Below are positions 18,135-27,112 of a DNA stretch of 64,000 bases, one piece after another. The stretch is taken from the NCBI RefSeq assembly GCF_036226745.1, contig NZ_CP109013.1, positions 8,455,660 to 8,519,659 on the forward strand, in the 5' to 3' direction. Each line of letters begins with the position of its first letter. The first letter of the stretch is position 1. Position numbers and translations under genes: made by a program. Source of the DNA: Streptomyces sp. NBC_00683. GTDB lineage: Bacteria; Actinomycetota; Actinomycetes; Streptomycetales; Streptomycetaceae. The notes beneath the pieces are model-generated. The model worked only from the letters and a program-made list of their open reading frames with translations. It did no database searches and had not been told where the DNA came from.

Positions 18135-18810
18135 CAGTGCTCTGACCGCTTAGGTTCACCGGGTCGGCGGTGGCATGGTGGGGGAGCCGCCCACTCGCCC
18201 GTGCAGCCTGGCCTGTCAAGGACATTCAGGAGCCCTGATGGCAGTAGAGATCGTCTACGAGACCCACGCCACCACCACCGACAACGAGGCCTGCATCGCC
18301 ACCGGCTGGCTCCCGGGCCGACTCTCGGACCTGGGCTGCCGCCAGGCCCGGGAACTGGGGGAGCGCCGACCCGGCGACGGCTTCGCAGCAGTGTTCGTCT
18401 CCGACCTGCACCGAGCCGTCCAGACAGCCCGGATCGCGTTTCCCGACGGCCGGCCCCCGATTCGCCGGGACATCCGATTGCGTGAATGCAACTACGGCGA
18501 TCTCAACGGACACCCGCTCTCCCTCATCGCCGCCCAACGAGCCCAGCACATCGACGAACCGTTTCCCGGAGGCCAGAGCTACCGCCAGGTCGCCACGGCC
18601 ACCCGCGCCTTCCTCCACGACATCGCCACCGGATGGGACGGCAGCAGAATCCTCGTTATCGCCCACTCGGCCAACCGATGGGCACTGGAACATCTGCTCG
18701 CCGGAACACCGCTGGACGAACTGCTCCAAGCACCGCCCGCCTGGCGGCCGGGCTGGAGCTACACGCTGTCTGCCGACTGGCCCGCCTGAACCTATGCGGT
18801 CAGAGCACTG
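18135..18810 (+). mobile_element. Inverted-repeat-bounded cassette carrying a histidine phosphatase
   Basis: CAGTGCTCTGACCGCTTAGG continuing to TTCA (18135-18158) and its inverted copy at 18787-18810 agree at 23 of 24 positions. Related ends occur alone at 7353, 8138 and 29726. Between them is a single phosphatase gene and no transposase. The right end sits exactly where the DUF2750 reading frame on the other strand loses its normal C-terminus, as expected from an insertion. I infer a non-autonomous mobile cassette. Confidence 0.5.
18238..18789 (+). CDS. Histidine phosphatase superfamily protein
   Basis: The 183-residue protein (ATG 18238) has the phosphoglycerate-mutase-like layout. The N-terminal catalytic motif appears as VYETHATTTDNEA, where the usual RHG is replaced by THA but the nucleophile His remains. 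It is followed by FVSDLHRAVQTARIAF (the second Arg), RECNYGDLNG (acid) and LVIAHSANRWALEHLL (second His). The replaced Arg means activity should not be assumed. Its stop codon lies inside the right inverted repeat of the cassette. Confidence 0.75.
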   Translation: MAVEIVYETHATTTDNEACIATGWLPGRLSDLGCRQARELGERRPGDGFAAVFVSDLHRAVQTARIAFPDGRPPIRRDIRLRECNYGDLNGHPLSLIAAQRAQHIDEPFPGGQSYRQVATATRAFLHDIATGWDGSRILVIAHSANRWALEHLLAGTPLDELLQAPPAWRPGWSYTLSADWPA

Positions 18811-19147
18811 ACCGCCGCTAGCCGGTTAAGGACTTCCCTGGGGGTGAAGCTCCAGCCGACCAAACGCGGCCCGCTCCAGTTGATGCCGATCACGAGTCCG
18901 TCCCGGGCGGCATCGGGCAGTACAAGATCGCACCAGGTGTCCAAGGGCATGGAATCGACGCGGAGCCCACGCCCCCAGATCTTCGCCGCCCTCTGAGCGC
19001 GGGGCGAGGTCGACCAGAAGGGAAAACTTCGCGTGCCGTCCGCGGAGAGGTGAGTCGGGCTTCCGTCGTCATCCCGGCCGAGCCAGACCAGTCTGTTTCA
19101 CGGACGTCTCGGAAGAATGCCGCTGCTTGCGAACCGCTCTGACTCAT
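18792..19147 (-). pseudogene. DUF2750 gene, frameshifted and 3' disrupted
   Basis: The start MSQSGSQAAAFFRDVRET (ATG 19147) is in one frame. After a one-base shift near 19080 the rest follows: RDDDGSPTHLSADGTRSFPF, MPLDTWCDLVLP, INWSGPRLVGWSFTPREVL. This order matches DUF2750 proteins. The final residues run into the inverted repeat at 18787-18810 and stop at 18792. The gene is therefore inactivated twice. Confidence 0.6.
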
Positions 19148-19323
19148 GGCCACCGAGCCTAGCGCTCCCCAAGACCCATTTCGTTAGGAGTTCTAAGCAA
19201 GGGGAACGGGCGTCGACCGTGCGGGGTGACGGGATCGCTACTGGACGGTGGGGCCCCCAGGAGCGTGGACGGGACCGTAGGAACGGCCACGGCTTGCGCT
19301 GCGGGCTGGCAAACTCCGCGCTC

Positions 19324-19540
19324 ATGGAGTCTGAAGTCATAGCGGCGCTTATCGCCACACCCGCGGTCCTCATCACTGCCACCGCAGCGTGGGCGGCTGG
19401 TCGTGCACAGAGCCGCGGGGCGTACCACGGACCGGTAGACGCCGTTCGACGCACGGCCCAGCGTGAGGCGTACGCCGACCTGTACCGCTCAGCACGCCAT
19501 TTCATCGAAGCCTGGGAAGCAGCTGACGTGGCGGCACGCC
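19324..19540 (+). pseudogene. Membrane-anchored hypothetical gene, 3' lost to IS3
   Basis: ATG 19324 starts MESEVIAALIATPAVLITA, one N-terminal membrane helix followed by a charged helix (AVRRTAQREAYADLYRSARH). At about 19540 the frame continues seamlessly into an IS3 OrfB sequence, producing a chimeric open frame to 20079. The N-terminal segment resembles a family of short single-helix actinomycete proteins of unknown role. Confidence 0.5.
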
Positions 19541-20079
19541 ACAGCCACGGTCGCCGCGACTTCACGACGGACGGCCCGAACCGGCTGTGGCTCACCGACA
19601 TCACCGAACATCCCACCAGGGACGGCAAGTTGTACCTCTGCGCGATCAAGGACGTCTTCAGCAAGAGGATCGTGGGCTACTCCATCGACGACCGGATGAA
19701 GTCCCAACTGGCCGTCGCAGCCCTCAACAACGCGGTTGCCCGCCGCGACAACATCGCCGGATGCATTGTCCACAGCGATCGCGGATCGCAGTTCCGGTCA
19801 AGGAAGTTCGTCCGGGCCCTCGCCTGCCATCAGCTGGCCGGTTCGATAGGGAGAGTCGGGGCGGCGGGCGACAACGCGGCCATGGAGTCGTTCTTCAGCC
19901 TGCTGCAGAAGAACGTCCTCGACCGCCGGCAGTGGGCCACCCGCGAGGAACTGCGGATCGCGATCGTCACCTGGATCGAGAGGACCTACCACCGACGCCG
20001 CAGACAAGCCTCACTCGGCCGACTGACCCCCGTCGAGTTCGAGATCGTCATGACCACACCGGCCCTCCGGGCCGCGTGA
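19541..20079 (+). mobile_element. IS3-family OrfB transposase, C-terminal two thirds
   Basis: The integrase core is recognisable with all three acidic residues: WLTDITEH, CIVHSDRGSQF and NAAMESFFSLLQ, followed by the C-terminal YHRRRRQASLGRLTPVEFE and a TGA at 20079. OrfA and the N-terminus of OrfB are missing, so the element cannot move itself. Confidence 0.8.
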
Positions 20080-20172
20080 CCACACCTGTCACCCAACCCT
20101 GCATCAGACCCTCGCGTGTAGAGACGGGTAGCGCACGAGCTCAGGCAACTTCCCTGCCCGCAGCTCCTTAAC

Positions 20173-20897
20173 GAGCTCGTGCACGGTTAGCGGTGAGACG
20201 TCGATCTCGGATCGGCGATCATGGCTGCGTGGTGGGGAACGTGACGCGCACAGCGATCATCAGCGACCGGAGGATCACGGGCTTGTCGGCCGCTGTGATC
20301 GCTGAACTCGTTGCTGAGGTGGGACCGTTGTGGCATGAGCGGCACCAGGCCAGGCTTGCGTCCCGGTCGCGGAAGCGTGCGGTGGGCGCCGGCGCGAAGC
20401 ACCGCATGGTCTTCGTCGACCGGTTCCTGGCCACGCTCGTGCACCTTCGCCATGGGGTTACTCATGATGTGCTGGCCTGCTGGTTCGGCGTGGACCGCTC
20501 GACTGTCACCCGTGCCATCGGCGAGGTGCGGCCCCTACTCGCGGAGCGAGGATGCACCATCAGCCCCGACGTGCGGCTGCGAACCCTGGCCGAGGTCGTC
20601 GATCATCTCGGCCAGGCCGGGAAGACCGGCATCATCGACGGCACCGAGATCCGGGTCCGCCGCCCGGCCGTTGGCCATAAGGACCGGGATCGCTTCATCT
20701 CCGGCAAGAACAAGCAGAACGCCGTGAAGGCCATGGTCTTCACCGACGGGGACGGGCGGCTGCTGTTCTGCAGCCCAACCAAGCCCGGAAGCTGCGCGGA
20801 CACCACCCACGCCCGAGAGTTAGGGCTGGTCAAGCTCCTGGTCGAAGGTCCTGCAGTCGAGATCCTTGCCGATGCCGGCTATCGGCCAGACGGCTGA
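20173..20897 (+). mobile_element. IS5-type (IS1031/ISL2-like) element, right end missing
   Basis: The left inverted repeat begins GAGCTCGTGCACGGTTAGCG at 20173 and the transposase starts near GTG 20229 (VVGNVTRTAIISDRR). The product has CWFGVDRSTVTRAIGEV (HTH), IIDGTEIRVRRP (first Asp) and ADAGYRPDG (second Asp), then stops at 20897. Roughly 60 C-terminal residues with the catalytic Glu, and the right inverted repeat, are lost. The same left end is present in the MITE at 5043. Confidence 0.75.
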
Positions 20898-20910
20898 CCC
20901 CGACTGCGCA

Positions 20911-21048
20911 ATCACCACCGCTGACCTGCGGTGGTGATAGCCGTGGTGAGTGGACGCGACCCTGTGGTGAGTAAGCCCTCGGAGGCGTGATGAGTTTCGG
21001 TCGACGACTCACCACGGCAGGTCAGCGGCGTGTGCTGCCACTCACCAC
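20911..21048. repeat. Cluster of GTGGTGAGT repeats with nested inverted repeats
   Basis: The 9-mer GTGGTGAGT occurs at 20943 and 20964, inverted at 21007-21015 and 21040-21048, with a variant at 20987. CCGCTGACCTGC (20918-20929) is inverted at 21017-21028, and ATCACCACCG/CGGTGGTGAT (20911/20929) can form a 10-bp hairpin. It looks like a protein-binding array or a transposon/plasmid terminal region. No gene lies within it. Confidence 0.5.
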
Positions 21049-21474
21049 GAGGCGCCGGTGCCAGAGATCAGCCGGTGAATGGTCCGTCGGCCGCACGCGC
21101 AGCCGACTTCCCCTCTTCTACCTGGCCTGCCCTGCTGTGAGGGTGGGGTGGTGGTGGCTGGTGGGGCGGGCGTGGTCTCGGGGAAGCGGGGGCGCTGCGC
21201 TGGCCCGTTCTCCCGGCCCGATGCAGGGGCTCCGGACCGCAACGAAACCGACGACCTGACGGCAGGCCGCCCTACTCCTGCTGAGAGGCCGACCGCCGCC
21301 CGCAGGAGGCCTGCGGCCACCATGGGACAGCTCCTTGCGGGGGGTAAGCGCGTCGAACTTGTCCGTTCAAGCGATCCCGCGCGGGTTTTCTGGACGCCCG
21401 GACGCAGGGGATGTTGCTGCTCCCTGCCCCGATGACACGGGAGGCGGGCGGGTCGGGGCCGGCGCACGCTTGCG
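21049..21474. other. No supported gene
   Basis: Long open frames here are Gly/Arg/Pro-rich and lack any recognised domain or a convincing ribosome-binding site. I see no RNA gene. Confidence 0.4.
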
Positions 21475-21762
21475 CTACGACGAGGGAGGCGTCGGCGGGC
21501 GGCGGAGGGTGGCCATGAGCACGGCGGTGGCCCAAAGCAGCGCGCCCAGGCCGGCGCCCACCGCACCCAGCGTTCTGATGATCTCCCACGTCGTGTTCTC
21601 CGCCGGGTGGCAGCCCGGGTTACATACCCACGATTGGGTGCCGTCCGTCCGCGCGGCCGCGAGAGCGGCTAGACCTAGCAGCATCAGGGCGAGGCCGGAC
21701 CAGAACATCCTGCGGGCGGCTGTCTCGTAACCTCGCGAGCGAGTGTCGACCATGTCAACCAC
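21475..21762 (-). CDS. Small membrane protein, 95 aa
   Basis: The product starts MVDMVDTRSRGYETAARR and has two clear transmembrane helices (MFWSGLALMLLGLAALAAA and LGAVGAGLGALLWATAVLMA). They are separated by a short loop with two Cys residues (WVCNPGCHPAENTTW) that could form a disulphide. The C-terminus is Pro-rich. No family is recognised. Length and hydrophobic periodicity support a real gene. Confidence 0.55.
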   Translation of the reverse strand: MVDMVDTRSRGYETAARRMFWSGLALMLLGLAALAAARTDGTQSWVCNPGCHPAENTTWEIIRTLGAVGAGLGALLWATAVLMATLRRPPTPPSS

Positions 21763-21917
21763 GGTCCCACCCCGGTGAACGGGTCGGCAACGGTGCCGTG
21801 GCGCTCAAACCGGTAGGGGCGGCGGTGCTCGCGGGCGGTCGCGGCGACTTGCAGGCCTAGGACGCTTCCTGTGGATCAACCTCACCGGTCTTTGTGCAGC
21901 CTGGATACGGTGGCTGC

Positions 21918-22289
21918 ATGACGACGATCCTGCGGCACCCTCGGCCTGGATTCACGTGGGATTGGTGGGCGGTGGACGCTCACGGTTTCCTCGTGCACTT
22001 CAGCGATGGTCCTGCTCCGGAGCACCTGCTGGCGCATGTGGATCGTGTCGATGCCGCTGCTGCGTGGGCGGAAGAGAACTGCCCCGCGTGGTTCGACGAT
22101 GGTCCCCCGCCGCTTCACACCTTCAACTGCAACGGCGAGCTGCCCACTTACCTGCGCAGCGGCGTTCCTGACTCCCCGCTGCGGCTGTCCGACGCGCCAG
22201 CGGCCATCGCGAATGTGGCGGTCTTGGTTGAACTGCACCGGGCAGTGGGAGACACCTGGACGGTTCACCTTGACGAAGGCTGGGTCTAG
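21918..22289 (+). CDS. Hypothetical protein, 123 aa
   Basis: ATG 21918 begins MTTILRHPRPGFTWDWWAVD, followed by GFLVHFSDGPAPEHLL, an acidic helix (VDAAAAWAEENCPAWFDD) and a beta-rich end (ANVAVLVELHRAV, TWTVHLDEGW). The upstream in-frame start at 21894 is less likely. It resembles small beta-rich proteins found near immunity genes but is not assigned to a family. The IS5 element on the other strand begins 16 bases after its stop. Confidence 0.55.
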   Translation: MTTILRHPRPGFTWDWWAVDAHGFLVHFSDGPAPEHLLAHVDRVDAAAAWAEENCPAWFDDGPPPLHTFNCNGELPTYLRSGVPDSPLRLSDAPAAIANVAVLVELHRAVGDTWTVHLDEGWV

Positions 22290-22304
22290 GCAGCTCGACT
22301 GGCA

Positions 22305-23143
22305 TCACCTCGCTGACCAGATGAAGATGGCGGCGAGGTGGAGTCCGGCGAGGTAGATGGTGGCGGTTTTGTCGTAGCGGGTGGCCAGTCCTCGCCACTG
22401 CTTGAGCTTGTTGATGCACCGCTCGACCGTGTTGCGCTGCTTGTAGGCGTCGCGGTCGAAGGCCGGTGGTCTGCCGCCTTGGCTGCCGAGACGCTTGCGG
22501 TTGGCGGCCTGGTCGGCGGGCTGCGGGATCACGGCCCGGATCCCACGTCGGCGAAGATGGGTGCGGATCGCGCGGGACGACTACGCCTTTTCGGCCAGGA
22601 CCACGTCCGGCGTGATCCTGGGCCGACCGAGCGGCCGGGGCACCCGTAAGCGGGCCATGACCTCGGAGAACGCGGGTGCGTCCCCGGCCTGTCCGGGCGT
22701 GAGCACGAAGGCCAGCGGCCGGCAGCGACTGTCGGCGGCGAGGTGGATCTTGGTGGTCAGTCCGCCACGGGAGCGTCCGAGGGCATGGTCGTCCGGCTCA
22801 CCGGCTGGAGCCCCTTTTGACGGGCCCCGGCGGCGTGCTGGTGCGCGCGGACGACGGTTGAGTCGACCGCGATGACCCAATCGAGGTCGCCCTCGGCGTC
22901 GGCCTGGGCGAGCAGGGTGGTGAAGACCCTCTCCATGGTGCCGTTGGCCGCCCACATGCGCAGTCGGTTGTGGGCGCCCTTCCATGAACCGAAGTGCTCG
23001 GGCAGGTCCATCCACGGTGTCCCAGTGCGGTACTTGAACGCAATCGCGTCGATCACCTGCCGGTGATCACGCCACCGCCCACCCCGCCGAGGCGTCCGGT
23101 CCGGCAGCAACGGCTCGATCCTTGCCCACTGGGCGTCAGTCAA
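22305..23143 (-). pseudogene. IS5-family transposase, frameshifted with a nonsense codon
   Basis: The N-terminal frame (MTDAQWARIEPLLPDRTP, FKYRTGTPWMDLPEHFG, VIAVDSTVVRAHQHAAG) runs to the AAAAGGGG tract near 22815. There the -1 frame continues the normal sequence (DDHALGRSRGGLTTKIHLA). That second part ends at 22579 with TAG where Tyr is expected (VVLAEKA-stop), and the last part resumes as AFDRDAYKQRNTVERCINK. The A_AAG_GGG run may be a natural slippery site, but the TAG makes this copy dead. Confidence 0.75.
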
Positions 23144-23186
23144 TGACGCACATCAACAAACGATCGGATGATCCGAAGGAAACGGC

Positions 23187-24281
23187 CTAGTGACCTGAGT
23201 CAGAGATTCGGTGGCAGTAGGCGGCGACCTTGTCGAGGATGTCGTCGGCTGTCTTCGTCTATACGAAGGGTCGTGGGTGGTCGTACCAGTCGGCGAGCCA
23301 GGCTCGGATGTCGCGTTCAAGGGCCTGCACGGAGCGGTGGACACCACGCTTGAGTTTCTTGTGTGTGAGTTCGGCGAACCACCGCTCCACCAGGTTCAAC
23401 CAGGACGAACTGGTGGGTGTGAAGTGCAGGTGGAAGCGCGGGTGCGCCAACAGCCACTTCTTGACCGCTGGTGTCTTGTGGGTGGCGTAGTTGTCGAGGA
23501 TCAGATGCACCAGGTCGGCTGGCACTTCTTTGTCGACCTTGGTGAGGAACTTCTTGAACTCGGCGGCCCGGTGCCTGCGGTGCAGTGAGCCGATGACTTT
23601 GCCCGTTGCCACTTCCAGGGCGGCGAACAACGTGGTGGTGCCGGCGCGGACGTAGTCGTGACTGCGGCGCTCAGGCACTCCGGGCATCATCGGCAGGACT
23701 GGCTGGGACCGGTCCAGGGCCTGGATCTGCGACTTCTCGTCCACGCAGAGGACCAGTGCCTTCTCCGGCGGATCGAGATACAGACCCACAACGTCCCGGA
23801 CCTTGTCGATGAACTACGGGTCCGTGGTCAGCTTGAACGTCTGGGACCGGTGCGGTGCCAGGGCGAAAGCCCGCCAGATCCGTGAAATGGCCGACTGCGA
23901 CATTCCCGTGGCCTGGGCCATCGACCGTGTCGACCAGTGCGTCGCGTTCTTCGGTGTCTCCTCCAGCGTTTTGACGATCACCCTCTCGACATCGGCATCG
24001 GTGATCTTCCGTGGGACGCCCGGCCGCGGTTCGTCACTCATGCCGTCCAGGCCCCGGTCAAGGAAGCGCCGCCGCCAGGTGCGTACCGTTTCCGGTGCGA
24101 TCCGCAACAGACGCGAGACCTCCATGATTGAGTGCCCTTCGGCGCACTCGAGAACGATCCGCGACCGCAGAGCGAGAGCCTGAGCAGTGGACCGTCTACG
24201 CACCCATCCCTCAAGCCCCTCTCGCTGAGCATCAGTTATCGACAGCGGCGGAATCTTCGGTCCAGGGCGACTCATACCCAA
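23187..24281 (-). pseudogene. IS630-family transposase with two nonsense codons
   Basis: The sequence is otherwise complete: an N-terminal HTH region (SITDAQREGLEGWVRRR, SRLLRIAPETVRTWRRRF), a TAG at 23814 where Gln is expected after FKLTTDP, the DDE core (LVLCVDEKSQIQALDR, HLILDNYATHK, SSWLNLVERWFAELT), and a TAG at 23259 in place of Trp after RPFV. The normal tail VAAYCHRISDSGH ends inside the right inverted repeat at 23187. Two stops argue that it is inactive. Confidence 0.8.
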
Positions 24282-24309
24282 CCAACGACAAATCTCTGAC
24301 TCAGGTCAC
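23190..24309. mobile_element. Complete IS630-type element, 1120 bp, with TA duplication
   Basis: The ends are inverted repeats GTGACCTGAGTCAGAGATT (23190) and its complement ending at 24309. They are flanked on both sides by TA (23188-23189 and 24310-24311), the target duplicated by IS630/Tc1 elements. The boundaries are therefore known to the base. It inserted beside the left end of the IS5 copy at 22305-23143. Confidence 0.75.
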
Positions 24310-24391
24310 TAGGAGCTCGCTTACGGATCACTGACAAAGGGGTCGCAGGGCCAGCTGGTGGCGGCGGAACTGTGCCTGCGACGATGCGCCT

Positions 24392-24742
24392 GTGAGCTAT
24401 GACCTTGCTGTGTGGGACGGCGACCGTCCATTCGACAACCGTGCTGCGAGCTCGAGGTATGACGAGCTCTACGAGCGCTATCTGGAGTCGGACGATGTCG
24501 TCGTGCCTCCGGCGTCGCGCATCATGGCGTATGTGGAAGCCCTTGTCGCGCGATACCCGGACGACGTTGATCACAGTGTCGTGTGGGTGTCGCCCCCGGT
24601 CATCGATGAGGCATCGGGCCCGATCGTGTACCTGCTTATGTCGTACGGCAAAGCTGAGGAAGTATCCGAGTACGCCGCTGCACTGGCTCGCGAGCAAGGC
24701 CTCGTCTGCTTCGATCCGCAGGGAGAGTGCCTCCGGCCTTGA
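24392..24742 (+). CDS. Conserved hypothetical protein, 116 aa
   Basis: A well-conserved small actinomycete protein starting MSYDLAVWDGDRPFDNRAA, with YDELYERYLESDD, VVWVSPPVIDEASGPIVYLL, EEVSEYAAALAREQGLVCFD and a closing PQGECLRP. I recognise the family by its opening MSYDLAVWxG and its ending LVCFDPQxxxLRP, but no function is known. Many copies occur near immunity-like genes in Streptomyces. Start supported by its conserved first residues. Confidence 0.75.
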   Translation: MSYDLAVWDGDRPFDNRAASSRYDELYERYLESDDVVVPPASRIMAYVEALVARYPDDVDHSVVWVSPPVIDEASGPIVYLLMSYGKAEEVSEYAAALAREQGLVCFDPQGECLRP

Positions 24743-24762
24743 ATGCCTGCTCTTCAGTGGGC

Positions 24763-24936
24763 GGACCAGACAACCTGCACATGCACCTGGTCGCGCCGCT
24801 GCGGGACGTCTTCGAAGCCAACGTCAGCTGGCTCACCGTGTTCCAGCTACCGACCTATGCCCCGGAGATGCTTCAGTACCGGCCGGAAGTCATCAACGGC
24901 TGCCTGGCTGGCACCGGCCTGACCCTGTCGGCGTGA
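24763..24936 (+). mobile_element. IS630-family transposase remnant with core deletion
   Basis: The frame DNLHMHLVAPLRDVFE, WLTVFQLPTYAPE is the segment around the second catalytic Asp of IS630 transposases. It is joined directly to the C-terminal MLQYRPEVINGCLAGTGLTL, so the stretch with the catalytic Glu (NPVE-like) is missing. It ends at TGA 24936. Confidence 0.6.
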
Positions 24937-24939
24937 TCG

Positions 24940-25440
24940 TCAGAAGTAGCCGAAGAAGCGATCCCACCAGTTGGGCCGCCTGGCATGCGAGGGCAGTCGA
25001 CTCGGCCCGTCGTAGTCGCTCTCCAGTAGTTCCTCGGGAACCACGACGTAGCCGAGCTCGTCCAGGGCTCGGTTGATCCTGGCGAGGTCAGCACTGTCCA
25101 GCTCGCCCTCAGCCTGCGCCTCCTCCGTCCCGAGAAAGGCACCAGGGTTGTCCGCGCACACCAATGCCAGCGAGCCGAACTGGCTCACACAGACGACGAT
25201 CCGGGTCCCGCACAAAGTCGCGTCCCCGGGCACGAAGATACGTCCGTACTCGCTGGAGTCCTGAGTCTGCCGGTCGGCCACGGTCGTGCAGTGAACTGCG
25301 AAGTCACCTTCGAGTCGGTCCACCAGAAGACCGAAGCGCACAGCGATCTCGCGACGGTCAAAGTTCCGCGGCCACTCCAGCCAATCCGGATCATCGAGCT
25401 CACGTAGCAACACCAGCAGATCCGCTGCGCTCTCGGTCAT
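24940..25440 (-). CDS. Conserved hypothetical protein, 166 aa
   Basis: From the ATG at 25440 (MTESAADLLVLLRELDDPDW) the protein has an N-terminal helix, a beta-rich centre (FAVHCTTVAD, GTRIVVCVSQFGSLALVCAD) and a helical end (ADLARINRALDELGYVVVPE) with a closing NWWDRFFGYF. The overall shape (helix, central sheet, helix) resembles small immunity-type proteins, but I cannot name the family. The open frame extends to 25539, with MTES preferred. Confidence 0.6.
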   Translation of the reverse strand: MTESAADLLVLLRELDDPDWLEWPRNFDRREIAVRFGLLVDRLEGDFAVHCTTVADRQTQDSSEYGRIFVPGDATLCGTRIVVCVSQFGSLALVCADNPGAFLGTEEAQAEGELDSADLARINRALDELGYVVVPEELLESDYDGPSRLPSHARRPNWWDRFFGYF

Positions 25441-25525
25441 GCGCTCATCCTGCCGCGACGCCCGCCCAGGGAGCCAGCCCGGGGTAACACGATGCTCAAC
25501 GTTCCCCGACAACACCCATTCAAGT

Positions 25526-25885
25526 TCAGTACTCCGCACGAAGAGGACTCAACGGGATCTGGGACAACGCCCAGCGGGTGAAGATGAGCAGAGCCTCGCC
25601 AGCGATGTCCTCAAGCCGGTCGAAATCCTCCGGCAGCACGTCGAGCAGGAAGTGCTCGACTTCCCGGTCTGCCTGCTTGATCAGGACGAGGCAGCGATAA
25701 CAGGGCTTGGGAGGATGCTCAAGGAGGATCGCTCGCAGAGACCCGGTCGCATCGTCGGCTAGGTGCTGATCAAGCCATCCAGGCTCGCGTCCCCTGCCGA
25801 GGTTGAGGCGCTCGCTCTTCGAACTCAGCTCTACGAGGTCCTGCTTGTTCACACGCTTGATCGCTTTGGGCACCTTCTCCGGCAT
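25526..25885 (-). CDS. Conserved hypothetical protein, 119 aa
   Basis: ATG 25885 starts MPEKVPKAIKRVNKQDLVEL. The product has a central CYRCLVLIKQADREVEHFLL and a helical end VLPEDFDRLEDIAGEALLIF. Paired Cys two residues apart (CYRC) may bind a metal. I recall close Streptomyces homologues but no function. It is adjacent to other small unknown genes. Confidence 0.55.
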   Translation of the reverse strand: MPEKVPKAIKRVNKQDLVELSSKSERLNLGRGREPGWLDQHLADDATGSLRAILLEHPPKPCYRCLVLIKQADREVEHFLLDVLPEDFDRLEDIAGEALLIFTRWALSQIPLSPLRAEY

Positions 25886-26125
25886 GAGAGCAGGCTATCC
25901 ACGGCCAGAACGCGAGGTGCTGCCAGCACAGACCATGCCCCTGCGGCGCTGCGGCGTCCCCAACACGCAGAGTGACTCCGCCGACGCTTTGGCAGCAGTA
26001 CTCGCGACAGTTGAATACGCGAGCCCACCAGTACCAAGGCCGTAGCTGCTGACAGGCTCGGGGGCGAATCCGGGGGCGCGGGGTGCCCCTATCTCCTTCG
26101 TCAAGCAATCGTGATGATGACGGGC

Positions 26126-26452
26126 ATGACGGATGAGGATCAGGGCTTGGATCGTGAGAGCCGCCAGGACTGGACGCAGCTGCACTTCGCCGCAGATGAG
26201 CAGGATGCCGCAGCTGTCGGTTCTCTCCTGGCGGCGGGCGCGGAGGTGGACGCACCCGATGGGCAGGGCAATACGCCTTTGTGGCTAGCCGTGTTCACGT
26301 ATCGAGGCGATGGTGCGGTGTTGTCGCTGCTGGTCAAGGCCGGTGCCGATCCGGGCAGGGACAATTTTCATGGTGTGAGTCCCCGGCGTCTTGCTGGCTG
26401 GCGCATTGGTTCAGATGCTGCGGTGCATCTCGGGGAGTTTCCTTCCTCGTAG
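26126..26452 (+). CDS. Ankyrin-repeat protein, 108 aa
   Basis: From ATG 26126 (MTDEDQGLDRESRQ) two to three ankyrin units are visible: WTQLHFAADEQDAAAVGSLL with AAGAEVDAPDGQGNTPLWLA, then GDGAVLSLLVKAGADPGRDN and GVSPRRLAGWR. Short ankyrin proteins bind partner proteins and in bacteria are often found with toxins or immunity genes. It ends 15 bases before the IS110 remnant on the other strand. Confidence 0.75.
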   Translation: MTDEDQGLDRESRQDWTQLHFAADEQDAAAVGSLLAAGAEVDAPDGQGNTPLWLAVFTYRGDGAVLSLLVKAGADPGRDNFHGVSPRRLAGWRIGSDAAVHLGEFPSS

Positions 26453-26467
26453 TGCAGTTTCTGCAGG

Positions 26468-27021
26468 TCAGGACGCCTTTGCAGGTTGAGGTTCGTAGAA
26501 GGTTCCGTCTCGGAGCAATGGCGAAGAGGACGTCGGCTCGTCGTCGGGCGAGGCAGAGCAGGGCTTGGGTGTGGTGTTTGCCCTGGGCGATCTTCTTGTC
26601 GTAGTAGGCCCGGGATTGCCGGGTCGCCCAAGGCGGCGAACGCGGAGAGGAAGAAGGCCCGTTTGAGCTGCTTGTTTCCCCGCCGAGACGGTTGTTCACC
26701 GCGGATCGAGGAGCCCGAAATCCGGGTCGCTGGGGCGAGACCGGCATAGGCGGCCAGGTGGCCGGCGGTCGGGAAGGTGCTGCCGTCACCGACCTCGATC
26801 AGGATCCGGGCTCCGGTCCTGACGCCGACTCCCGGCATCGACGTCAGGACCTTCGAAAGAGGGTGGACCTCCAGAAGTTCCTCGATCCGCCCGGCCGGCA
26901 GCTTCCGCTGGTCGAGCACGGCCGTCAGGGAAGCGGCCAGGCTCGGAACGATCAGCGCGGCCGCCTCCGTGCCCGGAACCGTCACGGTCTGCTCGTCCAG
27001 CGCGGCGAAGATGTCCTCGAC
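26468..27021 (-). mobile_element. IS110-family transposase, C-terminal part, two frameshifts
   Basis: The Transposase_20 domain is clear: LTSMPGVGVRTGARILIEVG, AAYAGLAPATRISG, then GNKQLKRAFFLSAFAAL. A shift near 26610 leads to YYDKKIAQGKHHTQALLC, and another near 26515 to LLRDGTFYEPQPAKAS and TGA at 26468. The N-terminal RuvC-like DEDD half is missing, replaced at 27021 by an IS5 fragment on the other strand. Confidence 0.75.
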
Positions 27022-27112
27022 GCCGGCACCCGGCTGGTCGTTGTGGTCGGCCGGCCGCTCGCCGGGCACCGCAACGACTGCAAGGCGTGGGAGGACTCCG
27101 GCGCCAAGGCCC
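27020..27112 (+). mobile_element. IS5 transposase internal fragment
   Basis: Thirty codons, DAGTRLVVVVGRPLAGHRND and CKAWEDSGAKA, match the middle of the transposase at 13254 (DADTRLVVVIGRPLPGNRND). No flanking IS5 sequence remains. Confidence 0.6.
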
